Below, one piece after another: positions 8,452 to 16,486 of a DNA stretch of 64,000 nucleotides. Every line of letters starts with the position of its first letter. Position 1 is the stretch's first letter. Source of the DNA: Paractinoplanes rishiriensis (GTDB lineage Bacteria; Actinomycetota; Actinomycetes; Mycobacteriales; Micromonosporaceae); NCBI RefSeq assembly GCF_016862375.1, contig NZ_BOMV01000065.1:115443-179442 (forward strand), written 5' to 3'. A program made the position numbers and the translations under genes. The notes under the pieces were generated by a model. The model was not told the DNA's origin. It saw nothing but the letters and a program-made list of their open reading frames with translations, and made no database searches.

Positions 8452-9015
8452 CGCGGCGGCCGGGGGAACTGCCGGGCGCCCGAGTCGAGCAGGTGCTCGT
8501 CCATGGTCACGTCCCAGCGCGGGTCGGCGGCGACCCTGACGGCCTCGTCGGCGGTGAGGGCCGCACGGGTGGGCTGCCCGTCGCCCGCACCAGGCCGGGC
8601 CCGGCGCCCTCGTCCAGGTAGAGCTGCACCGACAGGTCGTCCGGGGCCGCGTAACCGCTGGTCCGCCCGGGCGGGAGGAGTGTGGTCAGTAGGTGGAGCA
8701 TGGCCGCTGCCGTCGCCTTCTTCCGCAGGCCAACGGCTGTCCCCGTGGCGCTGTGGATGGTCAACGTACGCGCGTACGGTGCCGGCGCCGGTGCGGCCGG
8801 AAGCAACGGCACGGTTTGGGGAGACAGGACGGTTTGGGGAGACAGTGCCTGCAGCGCCCCGCCGGCGACGAGCAAGGGCAACGGCGGCGGCGACCATGGT
8901 CTGGAGCCGTTCGCCGCCGCCCGTCGCGCAGCTCCGCGCCCACCGCGTCGCCCAGTGGCGGCGGGCACTCCGCGGACAGGCCGGCACGCAGCAACGCCCG
9001 TAGATCCTCGTTCAC
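8448..9015 (-). pseudogene. Broken anti-sigma-like/membrane partner gene of the SigE-type sigma factor
   Basis: Three frames on the minus strand together spell one protein. From GTG 9013-9015: NEDLRALLRAGLSAECPPPLGDAVGAELRDGRRR. In a second frame: ATAAAMLHLLTTLLPPGRTSG followed by LSVQLYLDEGAGPGLVRATG. In a third frame, ending at 8448: AALTADEAVRVAADPRWDVTMDEHL. This is the layout I recall for proteins encoded beside SigE-family sigma factors (short cytosolic helix, one membrane segment, extracellular domain). At least two frameshifts are required, and a stretch between GLVRATG and ALTADEA seems missing. An 18-bp duplication lies at 8811-8846. The last frame ends in ATGA with the sigma-factor start, supporting it as the original C-terminus. 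Sequencing error is an alternative. Confidence 0.65.
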
Positions 9016-9112
9016 CGCCTGCCGTGTCCCTACCGCGGAAGACGGTCCGGGATCCGCCTCCGGCGACGGCAAAACCCCGTTTTTGTCGTACGCCCATGGC
9101 AGTGTCACCGCC

Positions 9113-9440
9113 GTGCCGAGAACCCAGTACTACACCGCCACGACGATCGACGGCTTCCTCGCCGACCGGCACCACTCGCTGGACTGGCTGTTCGAGGTCG
9201 GCTACGAACGCGGCGACGACGCGCCGTTCCCCGCCTTCTTCGCCCGGGTGAGCGCGTTCGCCATGGGCGACGACCTGCTGGCCGACCCCGGCAAATGGCA
9301 GGAGTACTACGGCGACGTACCGGCTTGGATCTTCACCCACCGCGACCTGCCCGCGATCCCCGGCGCCCGCCCGCCTGACCCTCACCACAATGGAACGACA
9401 GGGGCCGTTCGCCTACCTCACCTACGCCGTCGCGCCGCCG
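9113..9440 (+). pseudogene. Dihydrofolate-reductase-like (RibD C-terminal domain) pseudogene with deletions
   Basis: The frame from GTG 9113 begins RTQYYTATTIDGFLADRHHSLDWLFEV, the typical opening of RibD_C/dihydrofolate-reductase-like proteins, and continues to LLADPGKWQEYYGDVPAWIFTHRDLPAIPGA. The normal C-terminal end (RLTLTTMERQGPFAYLTYAV) appears directly after it in the +1 frame at about 9370-9440. Compared with the roughly 190-residue family, a short piece after AFAMG and a large middle piece, which normally carries the GGGDL nucleotide-binding motif, are missing. The original stop is also lost, and the end overlaps the 3' end of pabB on the other strand. A functional enzyme is unlikely. 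Confidence 0.7.
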
Positions 9441-10489
9441 CCGCTGTCCCCCGCCAGCGCGGCCCGGATCGGGGCGGCCTTCGCGGCGGCCTCCGCGACC
9501 TCGGCGTCCGCGTCACTGTCCCAGGTGATGCCGCCGCCGGCCCAGGCGTGCACCCGGGAACCGTCGACCGCGACCGTGCGGATGCTGAGTCCCAGATCGA
9601 TGTAGTCCGCGGCGACCCAGCCGATCGCGCCCATGCTGACGCCGCGGCCGACCGGCTCCAGGTGACCGATTTCGTTCAGTGCGGCCAGCTTCGGGGCGCC
9701 GGTCACCGAGCCGCCCGGGCACACCGCGCGCAGCAGGTCGGCCAGGTCCAGCCGCCCGGTGACCGGCGCCGAGACGACCGACTCCGCCTGCCACAGATCG
9801 ACCCAGCGGCGCACCGCGAACAGCTCCTCGACCCGCACCGGTCCCAGCCCGGGCAGCCGCGACAGGTCGTTGCGCTCGAGGTCGACGATCATCACGTGTT
9901 CGGCCCGCTCCTTGGCCGACGCCAGCAGCTCCCGGCGCCCGGCCTCGGTGGCCGGCCGGGTCCCCTTGATCGGCCGGGTCACCACCCGCCCGTCCCGGAC
10001 CTCGACCAGCGTCTCCGGCGACGCGGTCGCCAGCGCCCAACCGTCGCCCGCCAGAACGCCGCCGTACCGCGCGCCGGGCAGCCCGGCCACCCGGAGCAGC
10101 GCCGGGCCTGGATCGCCCGTGTAGGGGGCGCTGGCGTGCCCTACGACGTTGACCTGGTAGACGTCACCCCGCCCGATCGCGTCCCGGACGGCTTCGACGG
10201 CGGCGGCGTGCTCCCGCGGGCTCCAGCTGGCGCGCCAGGGGCCCAGGCGCCATCCCCCGCCGCGGTCGGCGGCGGCCGGGCCACCGGCCGGCTCCCTTGG
10301 CGGCTCATGGGTGCCGGCGCCCGGCACACTCGCACCCGCCGAAGCTTGATCGCTGCCGCGCGGCGCCGGCGGCGCGCGGCGTTCCCCGGCGGCAGGCTGG
10401 GCACTTCCGGTGGGGGACTCGCCCGGAAGGCCCTCGGAACTGGCTTTCTGGCTGTTTGTGCGGCTGGCGCCGGGGGTGATCGCCGTCAC
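9422..10489 (-). CDS. pabB: Aminodeoxychorismate synthase component I-like (PabB), N-terminal region unclear
   Basis: The chorismate-binding catalytic domain is intact: GDVYQVNVVGHASA, ALATASPETLVEV, VTRPIKGTRPATEAGRREL, VMIVDLERNDLSR, CPGGSVTGAPKLAALNEI and WAGGGITWDSDADAEV. PabB makes aminodeoxychorismate for folate or for antibiotic precursors, using ammonia from a PabA partner, which is not encoded nearby. The N-terminal domain of roughly 100-150 residues expected before this block is not recognisable. The frame stays open to 11119, but that part has low GC at third positions and no family similarity that I can see. GTG 10487-10489 is used as a conservative start. The gene may be N-terminally decayed. 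Confidence 0.7.
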   Translation of the reverse strand: MTAITPGASRTNSQKASSEGLPGESPTGSAQPAAGERRAPPAPRGSDQASAGASVPGAGTHEPPREPAGGPAAADRGGGWRLGPWRASWSPREHAAAVEAVRDAIGRGDVYQVNVVGHASAPYTGDPGPALLRVAGLPGARYGGVLAGDGWALATASPETLVEVRDGRVVTRPIKGTRPATEAGRRELLASAKERAEHVMIVDLERNDLSRLPGLGPVRVEELFAVRRWVDLWQAESVVSAPVTGRLDLADLLRAVCPGGSVTGAPKLAALNEIGHLEPVGRGVSMGAIGWVAADYIDLGLSIRTVAVDGSRVHAWAGGGITWDSDADAEVAEAAAKAAPIRAALAGDSGGGATA

Positions 10490-11164
10490 GTGGCCGGATT
10501 GCCTCGGGCCGTCACCATCAGGCCAAAGACCCTCGACGAGGGAGTTGGGTGATGGGACGAGTTTCGTCCGGAGTGCGGGTGGCGGCGGCGCGGCCTCCCC
10601 CCGGTTCCGTGGAGGCCGGCCGGAGATCGCCGTGCTTCGTTGTGAACGTTCCCATGGTTGGTCCGTTCGGCGCTCGTCAACGTCCGTGTGGACGTACACA
10701 ACCGCATAGACGTCGGGGATCGTCGGAACCGGAGTGGCAGCGCCCGGCGGGCCGCCGGCAATTACAGAACTGGCGGCCGCGGACACATAGAGTGCCGCTC
10801 CGCACAAACTGCCAGCGCCAGTCGGGTGGACTTGGGTAGCCGTTCGGCCAATGTTTCGCACCGGCAGTCCGTTGGCGGCGAAGAAAGCGGAGACAAGCTC
10901 GGCAGGGTCACCACTGTCACAGCAGAACCACAGGAATGCATCTAACGCACGGTGACGGCCCTGGCAGGACGCCGGAGCACCCGGCAACGGACCGAGAGGA
11001 GGCACCGGAAAGTGGCCGACCGGCCTGCTTCCGTGGACCATTCGAAGTGAGGATTTCTTCAATGTGGCGCCGTCACCCGCTCCATCCGTCGTCGTTCGGA
11101 TTGAGGTAACGTCCGTCACCGTCGTTGTGAATCGTCACACACAACCCCCGACCGGAGACCCCTG
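10490..11164. other. Unassigned stretch of atypical composition
   Basis: No gene that I can support. The minus frame continuing pabB stays open through most of it and reads protein-like between about 10650 and 10970, but it has many A/T third positions, unlike neighbouring genes, and resembles nothing I recognise. It may be the remains of the pabB N-terminus, an acquired fragment, or non-coding DNA. The DUF5999 promoter should lie near its right end. Confidence 0.4.
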
Positions 11165-11365
11165 ATGTGCCAGCACCAAACCACCTGTCCCAGCGCCGAT
11201 GCCGTCGACCGCGACGCGGCGCGCGCCGTGGCGACGCACCCCGAGCAAGGCTGGAGCCTGCTCTGCAACGGCGTGATCGTCTTCGAGGACACCGGTGAGA
11301 TCCTGCCCGACGGCACGATGATCGAACCGCACCGCGGTCCCGCCCGGCACGCCCTCGCGGCGTGA
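11165..11365 (+). CDS. DUF5999 family small protein
   Basis: A 66-residue protein beginning MCQHQTTCPSADAVDRDAA and containing HPEQGWSLLCNGVIVFEDTGEILPDG, the pattern of the short actinobacterial DUF5999 family. A GGAG Shine-Dalgarno (CCGGAGACCCCTG) precedes the ATG. Function is unknown. The N-terminal Cys/His residues (C2, H4, C8) could bind a metal, but this is speculation. It stands alone between unassigned regions. Confidence 0.8.
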   Translation: MCQHQTTCPSADAVDRDAARAVATHPEQGWSLLCNGVIVFEDTGEILPDGTMIEPHRGPARHALAA

Positions 11366-11612
11366 CCGGACCGGACGGCGACGAAGCCGCCCGGCAGAGC
11401 CTCCGCGGTTACTCACCGTAGCCGCGTGACACCTCGCTCAACGCCGAGCCCCTTCCCACCTAACGGCCGACCGACCCCGCGAGCAACGACGACACGCGGC
11501 GGGCGCAGATGACGCATGCCCGCCGCGGCCCGACAATCCGGGCGTCGCCCGCCGGACGCCGCATTCCGCCGCCACGGATGGTGTGCCAGCCCCGGGCCCG
11601 GCCGCCGGGCCA

Positions 11613-11768
11613 GCGATCCGCGAGCAGGTGGCCACCGGCCGGTCCGTTTCTGCCGGGCATGCCCGGCGAACCGAAAGCAGATCGCCACCGGCCGGTCCGT
11701 TTCCACCGCGGTATGACCAGTGGTCCGCGAGCAGACAGCCGCTAGCCGGTCCGCTTTTCATGCGGGTG
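11613..11768. repeat. Three-copy degenerate repeat in an 830-bp gene-free region
   Basis: Three units of about 50-57 bp, each with a GAGCAG- or GCAG-containing lead and a CCGGCCGGTCCG or AGCCGGTCCG core, start near 11613, 11671 and 11723. Between copies 1 and 2 is the perfect palindrome GCCGGGCATGCCCGGC (11652-11667). The surrounding region (11366-12198) contains no gene I can support on either strand. It may be an extragenic repeat family or relics of a decayed gene. Confidence 0.5.
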
Positions 11769-12198
11769 TCGCCCAGCAGAACTTTGCGGTCCAGCGGCTG
11801 GCACCGCAGGTCGCGCTCCACCTCGCCCATGTTCCTCTCGGGGTTCCGGCCAGCACGCGGATCCCGACTTCGCGCCGCCGCCCCAAAGCGGTGCATGATC
11901 CCGAACCCGACCGGTGAGGTTGAGGTTACGGAGCCCTCCCATCGCCTGGTCAGGCGCGGTGGTCGCGAGTGGCGTAGATCCCACCCCGGTGAACCGCGAG
12001 ACGGTCCGCATCGGCTACCGGACATTTCCCAGTCGGGTTCGCGTCCACCGGTGCCGAGCGGATCGGTCTGTGTCGGCGCACCTCACCAGTCGGCCGGACC
12101 GGTATGGGCGGCGGTGGGTGGCCGCCGCCCGGCACCCGTGGGCGACCGTTTGCGATCACCCTGCGGGCGGGTGCCGGGCCGGAGGCTGGAGACCCGGA

Positions 12199-12690
12199 TC
12201 AGGCGACCAGGACGCCTGCGGTCATGAAGGGTTGCAGTTCGGCCGTGTGCTGGGCTGCCACCTCGGGGTGGCCGTGGTACTGGGCTGGGGTGTTCTGGAA
12301 CAGGACAATGCGCCACGTGTTGCCGGAGGGTTCCACCAGCAGGGTCTGCACGGCGTTGGCAGAGGGGTTCAGGACGGTGCCGCCGGGTGGGGCCATTCCG
12401 GCTATTGCGATCAGCATGGTGGTGTCGGAGCCCAGGGGGCGCAATTGGCGTACTTTTGCCACGTATTTGGCGGTGGGGTGGTCCGCGAAGATTGGTCTGA
12501 GATGTTCGGCCACCCGGTTGCCGGGTATCTGGCTGCCGTCGAACCCTACGAGCAGGGCGTCCGCGGCGAACAAAGCCGCGAAGTCGTCTGCCCGTCGTTT
12601 GTTCCAGGCGTCCAGCAATTGCTGATACAGCTCACGCGCGGCGGCTCCGCCAAGCCCTCCGTCAGTAATCACGATCGTCAATAACACCAT
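12199..12690 (-). CDS. SgcJ/EcaC-type (SnoaL-like, DUF4440) protein
   Basis: A 163-residue NTF2-like fold protein. AARELYQQLLDAWNKRRADDFAALFAADALLVGFDG near the N-terminus, and the ending TWRIVLFQNTPAQYHGHPE, are typical of the SgcJ/EcaC group. Members are small cone-shaped alpha+beta proteins, some acting as isomerases or hydrolases in natural-product clusters and many unassigned. No biosynthetic partner genes are adjacent. The first in-frame ATG (12688-12690) leaves MVLLTIVITDGG before the conserved part, so an internal start is possible. No export signal is evident. Confidence 0.8.
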   Translation of the reverse strand: MVLLTIVITDGGLGGAAARELYQQLLDAWNKRRADDFAALFAADALLVGFDGSQIPGNRVAEHLRPIFADHPTAKYVAKVRQLRPLGSDTTMLIAIAGMAPPGGTVLNPSANAVQTLLVEPSGNTWRIVLFQNTPAQYHGHPEVAAQHTAELQPFMTAGVLVA

Positions 12691-12836
12691 AACGGCGGAG
12701 GGTGTCCAAGCCGGTTGCCACCCGAACGGGTCACAGTGCCAAACCCCGTTTCCCCCAAGGCCGACCCGCCGGGGCAAACCGGGCGGCGGCGGCGAGCCGG
12801 GCAGACAGCCGCGCCCCGATCGGCGATCCTCGTCGG

Positions 12837-13442
12837 ATGGCTCAGTACGTCGTTCTGGTGAACGGCCTCCCGGGCGCCGGCAAGAGCACGCTCGCCGGCG
12901 CGCTGGGACCGCTGCTGGGCATCCCCGTGATCAGCAAGGACACGCTGAAGGAGGCGATGGCCGCCGCGGCACCGGGTGTCCCGGCGGCGGCCGTCGGGCC
13001 GGTCGCCGCCGGGAGCATGTGGGACCTGGCCGGGGCCGTCCCGGGTGGGGTGCTGCTGGAGTCGTGGTGGTTCCGGCCGCGCGACCGCGGATTCGCCGAA
13101 GCCGGCCTGCGCCGCGCCGGCGCCACCACGGCCGTCGAGGTCTGGTGCGACCTGCCCGCCGGCCTCGCCCTGGACCGGGTGCGGCAGCGCGACCGCGGCG
13201 ACCTCTACGACGACGACCGGCACGTGCGCGAATTCTGGGACCGGTGGGCGGCCGAGGCGGAGCCGCTGGGCATCGGCGAGGTGCTGACCGTCCGCACCGA
13301 CCAGCCGGTCGACCATGCCGCGCTCGCCCGGCGGCTCAGCACCGCCGTGGAAGGCACGGTGGTGAGCCCGCCGGTCCGGACCGCGGCCGCGGTGGCCCGG
13401 CCGCCCGCGCCGCTGCCGAACGCCGCCGCCCATCCGCATTGA
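12837..13442 (+). CDS. P-loop ATP-binding kinase-like protein (AAA_33/zeta-like)
   Basis: A 201-residue protein with a Walker A motif at the N-terminus (VLVNGLPGAGKSTLAGALG, residues 5-23) followed by PVISKDTLKEAM, the layout of small-molecule kinases such as chloramphenicol phosphotransferase-like and zeta-like AAA_33 proteins. The lid region with DRVRQRDRG and the HVREFWDRW helix fits this fold. The ATG at 12837 begins directly at the conserved domain; the longer upstream reading is low-complexity. No antitoxin partner precedes it, so a zeta-toxin role is not supported. Substrate unknown. It converges on gcvP with a 5-bp gap. Confidence 0.75.
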   Translation: MAQYVVLVNGLPGAGKSTLAGALGPLLGIPVISKDTLKEAMAAAAPGVPAAAVGPVAAGSMWDLAGAVPGGVLLESWWFRPRDRGFAEAGLRRAGATTAVEVWCDLPAGLALDRVRQRDRGDLYDDDRHVREFWDRWAAEAEPLGIGEVLTVRTDQPVDHAALARRLSTAVEGTVVSPPVRTAAAVARPPAPLPNAAAHPH

Positions 13443-13447
13443 CCCGC

Positions 13448-16273
13448 CTACGCCTCCTCGAACGCCTCCGGGGACGGGCACGAGCACACCAGATTCCGGT
13501 CGCCGTAGGCGCCGTCGATGCGGCGCACCGGCGGCCAGTACTTGGCCGTCGGCGACACCCCGGACGGGTAGGCCGCCACCGACCGCGGATAGGCGTGCTC
13601 CCACACGTCCGCCGACACGGCGGCCGCCGTGTGCGGGGCGTTCGCGAGCGGGTTGTCGTCGCGCGGCCAGGCGCCGGACGCCACCCGGTCGATCTCGGCG
13701 CGGATGGCGATCATCGCGGCGCAGAAGCGGTCCAGCTCGACCAGGTCCTCGCTCTCGGTCGGCTCCACCATCAGCGTGCCGGCCACCGGGAACGACATGG
13801 TGGGGGCGTGGAAGCCGTAGTCGATCAGGCGCTTCGCGACGTCGTCGACCGTCACGCCGGTCGCCTTCGTGAGCGGGCGCAGGTCGAGGATGCACTCGTG
13901 GGCCACCAGGCCGTTGTTGCCGGCGTACAGCACCGGATAGTGGTCGCGCAGCCGGGCCGCCACGTAGTTCGCCGCCAGCACCGCGGCCGCGGTCGCCTGG
14001 GCCAGGCCGTCCGGTCCCATCATCCGCAGGTACGCCCACGAGATCGGCAGGATGCCGGCCGAGCCGTGCGCGGCCGCCGACACGGCGTGGTGGTCGCCGG
14101 CCAGCAGCGGGTCGCCGGGCAGGAACCCGGCCAGGTGGGAGCGCACCGCGACCGGGCCGACGCCGGGACCGCCGCCGCCGTGCGGGATGCAGAACGTCTT
14201 GTGCAGGTTCAGGTGCGACACGTCGGCGCCGAACCTGCCGGGCTTCGCGAAGCCGACCAGCGCGTTCAGGTTGGCGCCGTCGACGTACACCTGGCCGCCG
14301 GCGTCGTGCACCAGGGCGCACAGGTCGGCGATCGAAGTCTCGTACACGCCGTGGGTGGACGGGTAGGTGACCATGATCGCGGCCAGTTGCGCGGCGTGCT
14401 TCTCGATCTTGGCGCGCAGGTCGGCCAGGTCCACGTTGCCCTGGTCGTCGCAGGCCACCACCACGACGCGCATGCCGGCCATCACGGCGCTGGCCGCGTT
14501 CGTGCCGTGCGCGCTCGACGGGATCAGGCACACGTCGCGGTGGGCGTCGCCACGGGACCGGTGGTAGCCGCGGATCGCCAGCAGGCCGGCCAGCTCACCC
14601 TGCGAGCCGGCGTTCGGCTGCACGGACACCGCGTCATAGCCGGTGATCTCGGCGAGCCAGCCCTCCAACTGGGCCACCAGGTGCTCGTAGCCGGCCGTCT
14701 GGGAAGCGGGCGCGTAGGGGTGGATGTCGGCGAACTCGGGCCAGCTCACCGGCTCCATCTCGGTGGTGGCGTTCAGCTTCATGGTGCACGAGCCCAGCGG
14801 GATCATGCCGCGGTCCAGCGCGTAGTCGCGGTCGGACAGCTGCCGCAGGTAGCGCAGCATGCTGGTCTCGGAATGGTGGGTGCGGAAGACCGGGTGGGTG
14901 AGGAAGTCGGTGGTGCGGTCCAGGCTCTCCGGCAGGACGCGGTCCCGGGCGGGTGCAGGGGCCGCGCCGAACGCGGCCAGGACCGTGGACACGTTTGCGG
15001 CCGTCGTCGTCTCGTCGGCCGCCACCGACACCCGGTCTTCGTCCACCAGCCGCAGGTCGACACCCGCCGCCGCGGCGGCCGCGACCACCTCGGCGGCCCG
15101 GCCGGGCACCCGCGCGGTCACCGTGTCGAAGAACGCGGCGTGCTCGATGGTCACCCCGGCCGCCGCGAGCCCGGCGGCGATCTCCCGGGCCCGGTCATGG
15201 GTACGCCGGGCGATCGCGCGCAACCCGTCCGGCCCGTGGTACACCGCGTACATGCTCGCCATCACCGCCAGCAGCACCTGCGCCGTACAGATGTTGCTGG
15301 TCGCCTTCTCCCGCCGGATGTGCTGCTCGCGGGTCTGCAACGCCAGCCGGTACGCGGGCGCGCCGTCGGCGTCCTTCGACACCCCGACCAGCCGGCCCGG
15401 CAACGACCGCTCCAGCCCGGACCGCACCGCCAGATAACCCGCGTGCGGGCCGCCGAACCCGAGCGGCACCCCGAACCGCTGCGTCGTACCGGCCGCGATG
15501 TCCGCACCCATCTCGCCGGGCGCCCGCAGCAGCGTCAGCGCCAGCAGGTCGGCGGCCACCGTGACCAGGGCACCCGCGGCATGGGCGGCCTCGATCAAAG
15601 ACAGATGATCCCGTACGGCTCCGGAAGCGCCCGGATACTGCAGGTGCAACCCGAAGAACGCCTCCGGCAGCGGGTCACCGCCCTCCAGGCCGGCATGAGT
15701 CAGGTCGACCAGCGCGAGCTCGATGTTCAGCGGCTCGGCCCGGGTCCGCAGCACCGACAACGTCTGCGGCAACGTGTCCGCGTCGACGACGTACACCTGC
15801 GACTTTGATTTTGAAGCCCGCCGGGCCAGGGTCATCGCCTCGGCCACCGCGGTGCCCTCGTCCAGCATCGACGCGTTGGCCGTCGCCAGCCCGGTCAGGT
15901 CGGTCACCATCGTCTGGAAGTTCAGCAGCGCCTCCAGCCGGCCCTGACTGATCTCCGGCTGGTACGGCGTGTAGGCCGTGTACCAGGCCGGGTTCTCCAG
16001 CACGTTGCGCCGGATCACCGCGGGCGTGACCGTGCCGTAGTAACCCAGCCCGATCATCGGCGTCGCCACCGTGTTGCCGGCCGCGATCGCCCGCAGCTCG
16101 GCGATCGCCTCCTCCTCGGACGCCGCCGCCGGCAGATTCAGGCTGCCGCGCCAGCGGATCACCTCGGGTACGGCCGCATCCATCAGCGCGTCGAGCGATG
16201 CGTACCCGATCGACTTGAACATGTGGGTCTGCTCGTCGGTGTCCGGACCGATGTGCCGGGAAGCGAACGACAT
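13448..16273 (-). CDS. gcvP: Glycine dehydrogenase (decarboxylating), P-protein
   Basis: The P-protein of the glycine cleavage system decarboxylates glycine with PLP and passes the aminomethyl group to lipoyl-GcvH. At 941 residues it is the single-chain form with both halves: the N-terminal half (RHIGPD..., SLDALMDAAVP) and the C-terminal half with the PLP-lysine segment NLHKTFCIPHGGGGPG (Lys near 692). PLGSCTMKLNATTEM and IPSSAHGTNAASA are also present. The ATG at 16271-16273 has AGGAG 7 bp upstream. A glycine riboswitch lies in its leader. GcvH is encoded at 30832-31212; gcvT is not in the window. Confidence 0.97.
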   Translation of the reverse strand: MSFASRHIGPDTDEQTHMFKSIGYASLDALMDAAVPEVIRWRGSLNLPAAASEEEAIAELRAIAAGNTVATPMIGLGYYGTVTPAVIRRNVLENPAWYTAYTPYQPEISQGRLEALLNFQTMVTDLTGLATANASMLDEGTAVAEAMTLARRASKSKSQVYVVDADTLPQTLSVLRTRAEPLNIELALVDLTHAGLEGGDPLPEAFFGLHLQYPGASGAVRDHLSLIEAAHAAGALVTVAADLLALTLLRAPGEMGADIAAGTTQRFGVPLGFGGPHAGYLAVRSGLERSLPGRLVGVSKDADGAPAYRLALQTREQHIRREKATSNICTAQVLLAVMASMYAVYHGPDGLRAIARRTHDRAREIAAGLAAAGVTIEHAAFFDTVTARVPGRAAEVVAAAAAAGVDLRLVDEDRVSVAADETTTAANVSTVLAAFGAAPAPARDRVLPESLDRTTDFLTHPVFRTHHSETSMLRYLRQLSDRDYALDRGMIPLGSCTMKLNATTEMEPVSWPEFADIHPYAPASQTAGYEHLVAQLEGWLAEITGYDAVSVQPNAGSQGELAGLLAIRGYHRSRGDAHRDVCLIPSSAHGTNAASAVMAGMRVVVVACDDQGNVDLADLRAKIEKHAAQLAAIMVTYPSTHGVYETSIADLCALVHDAGGQVYVDGANLNALVGFAKPGRFGADVSHLNLHKTFCIPHGGGGPGVGPVAVRSHLAGFLPGDPLLAGDHHAVSAAAHGSAGILPISWAYLRMMGPDGLAQATAAAVLAANYVAARLRDHYPVLYAGNNGLVAHECILDLRPLTKATGVTVDDVAKRLIDYGFHAPTMSFPVAGTLMVEPTESEDLVELDRFCAAMIAIRAEIDRVASGAWPRDDNPLANAPHTAAAVSADVWEHAYPRSVAAYPSGVSPTAKYWPPVRRIDGAYGDRNLVCSCPSPEAFEEA

Positions 16274-16324
16274 AGGGCGACTCCTAGGGCAGAGAGGTCG
16301 ACGAAGCGGCCTCCCCCTCTGTCA

Positions 16325-16433
16325 TACCCAGCGGGCACTCCAGAGTCGCCTGCCCACGCGGTCCTTTTGCCTGAGAGGTTCCGGGGAGGATTTGCCCCTT
16401 CGGCGCCGCCCGGTCACAGGCGGTCTCTCCCGC
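16325..16433 (-). promoter_or_regulatory. Glycine riboswitch in the gcvP leader
   Basis: On the minus strand, conserved glycine-aptamer blocks appear in order: GGGAGAG (about 16425-16431), GCCGAAGGGGCAA (16392-16404), CTCTCAGGCAAAAGGAC (16361-16377) and ACTCTGGAGTGC (16335-16346). One aptamer is visible; a second tandem aptamer is not. It ends about 50 bp before the gcvP start and would switch glycine cleavage on when glycine is plentiful. Confidence 0.92.
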
Positions 16434-16486
16434 ATGGCTGCGACCAAAGTACCAGTGACCTGGTTGCGAACAGGTATCTCTAGGGT

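Noticed and set aside
8448..8987. A 179-residue intact protein in the last frame of the sigma-partner region
   Set aside because: Only its last 45 residues match the expected family; the rest is in the wrong frame and reads as low-complexity, so a pseudogene fits better.
12837..13442. Zeta toxin of a toxin-antitoxin pair
   Set aside because: Only the P-loop kinase fold is supported; no epsilon-like antitoxin precedes it, and small-molecule kinases share the fold.
13019..15808. Long plus-strand frame opposite gcvP
   Set aside because: Antisense reading of a well-conserved gcvP; no domain and biased composition.
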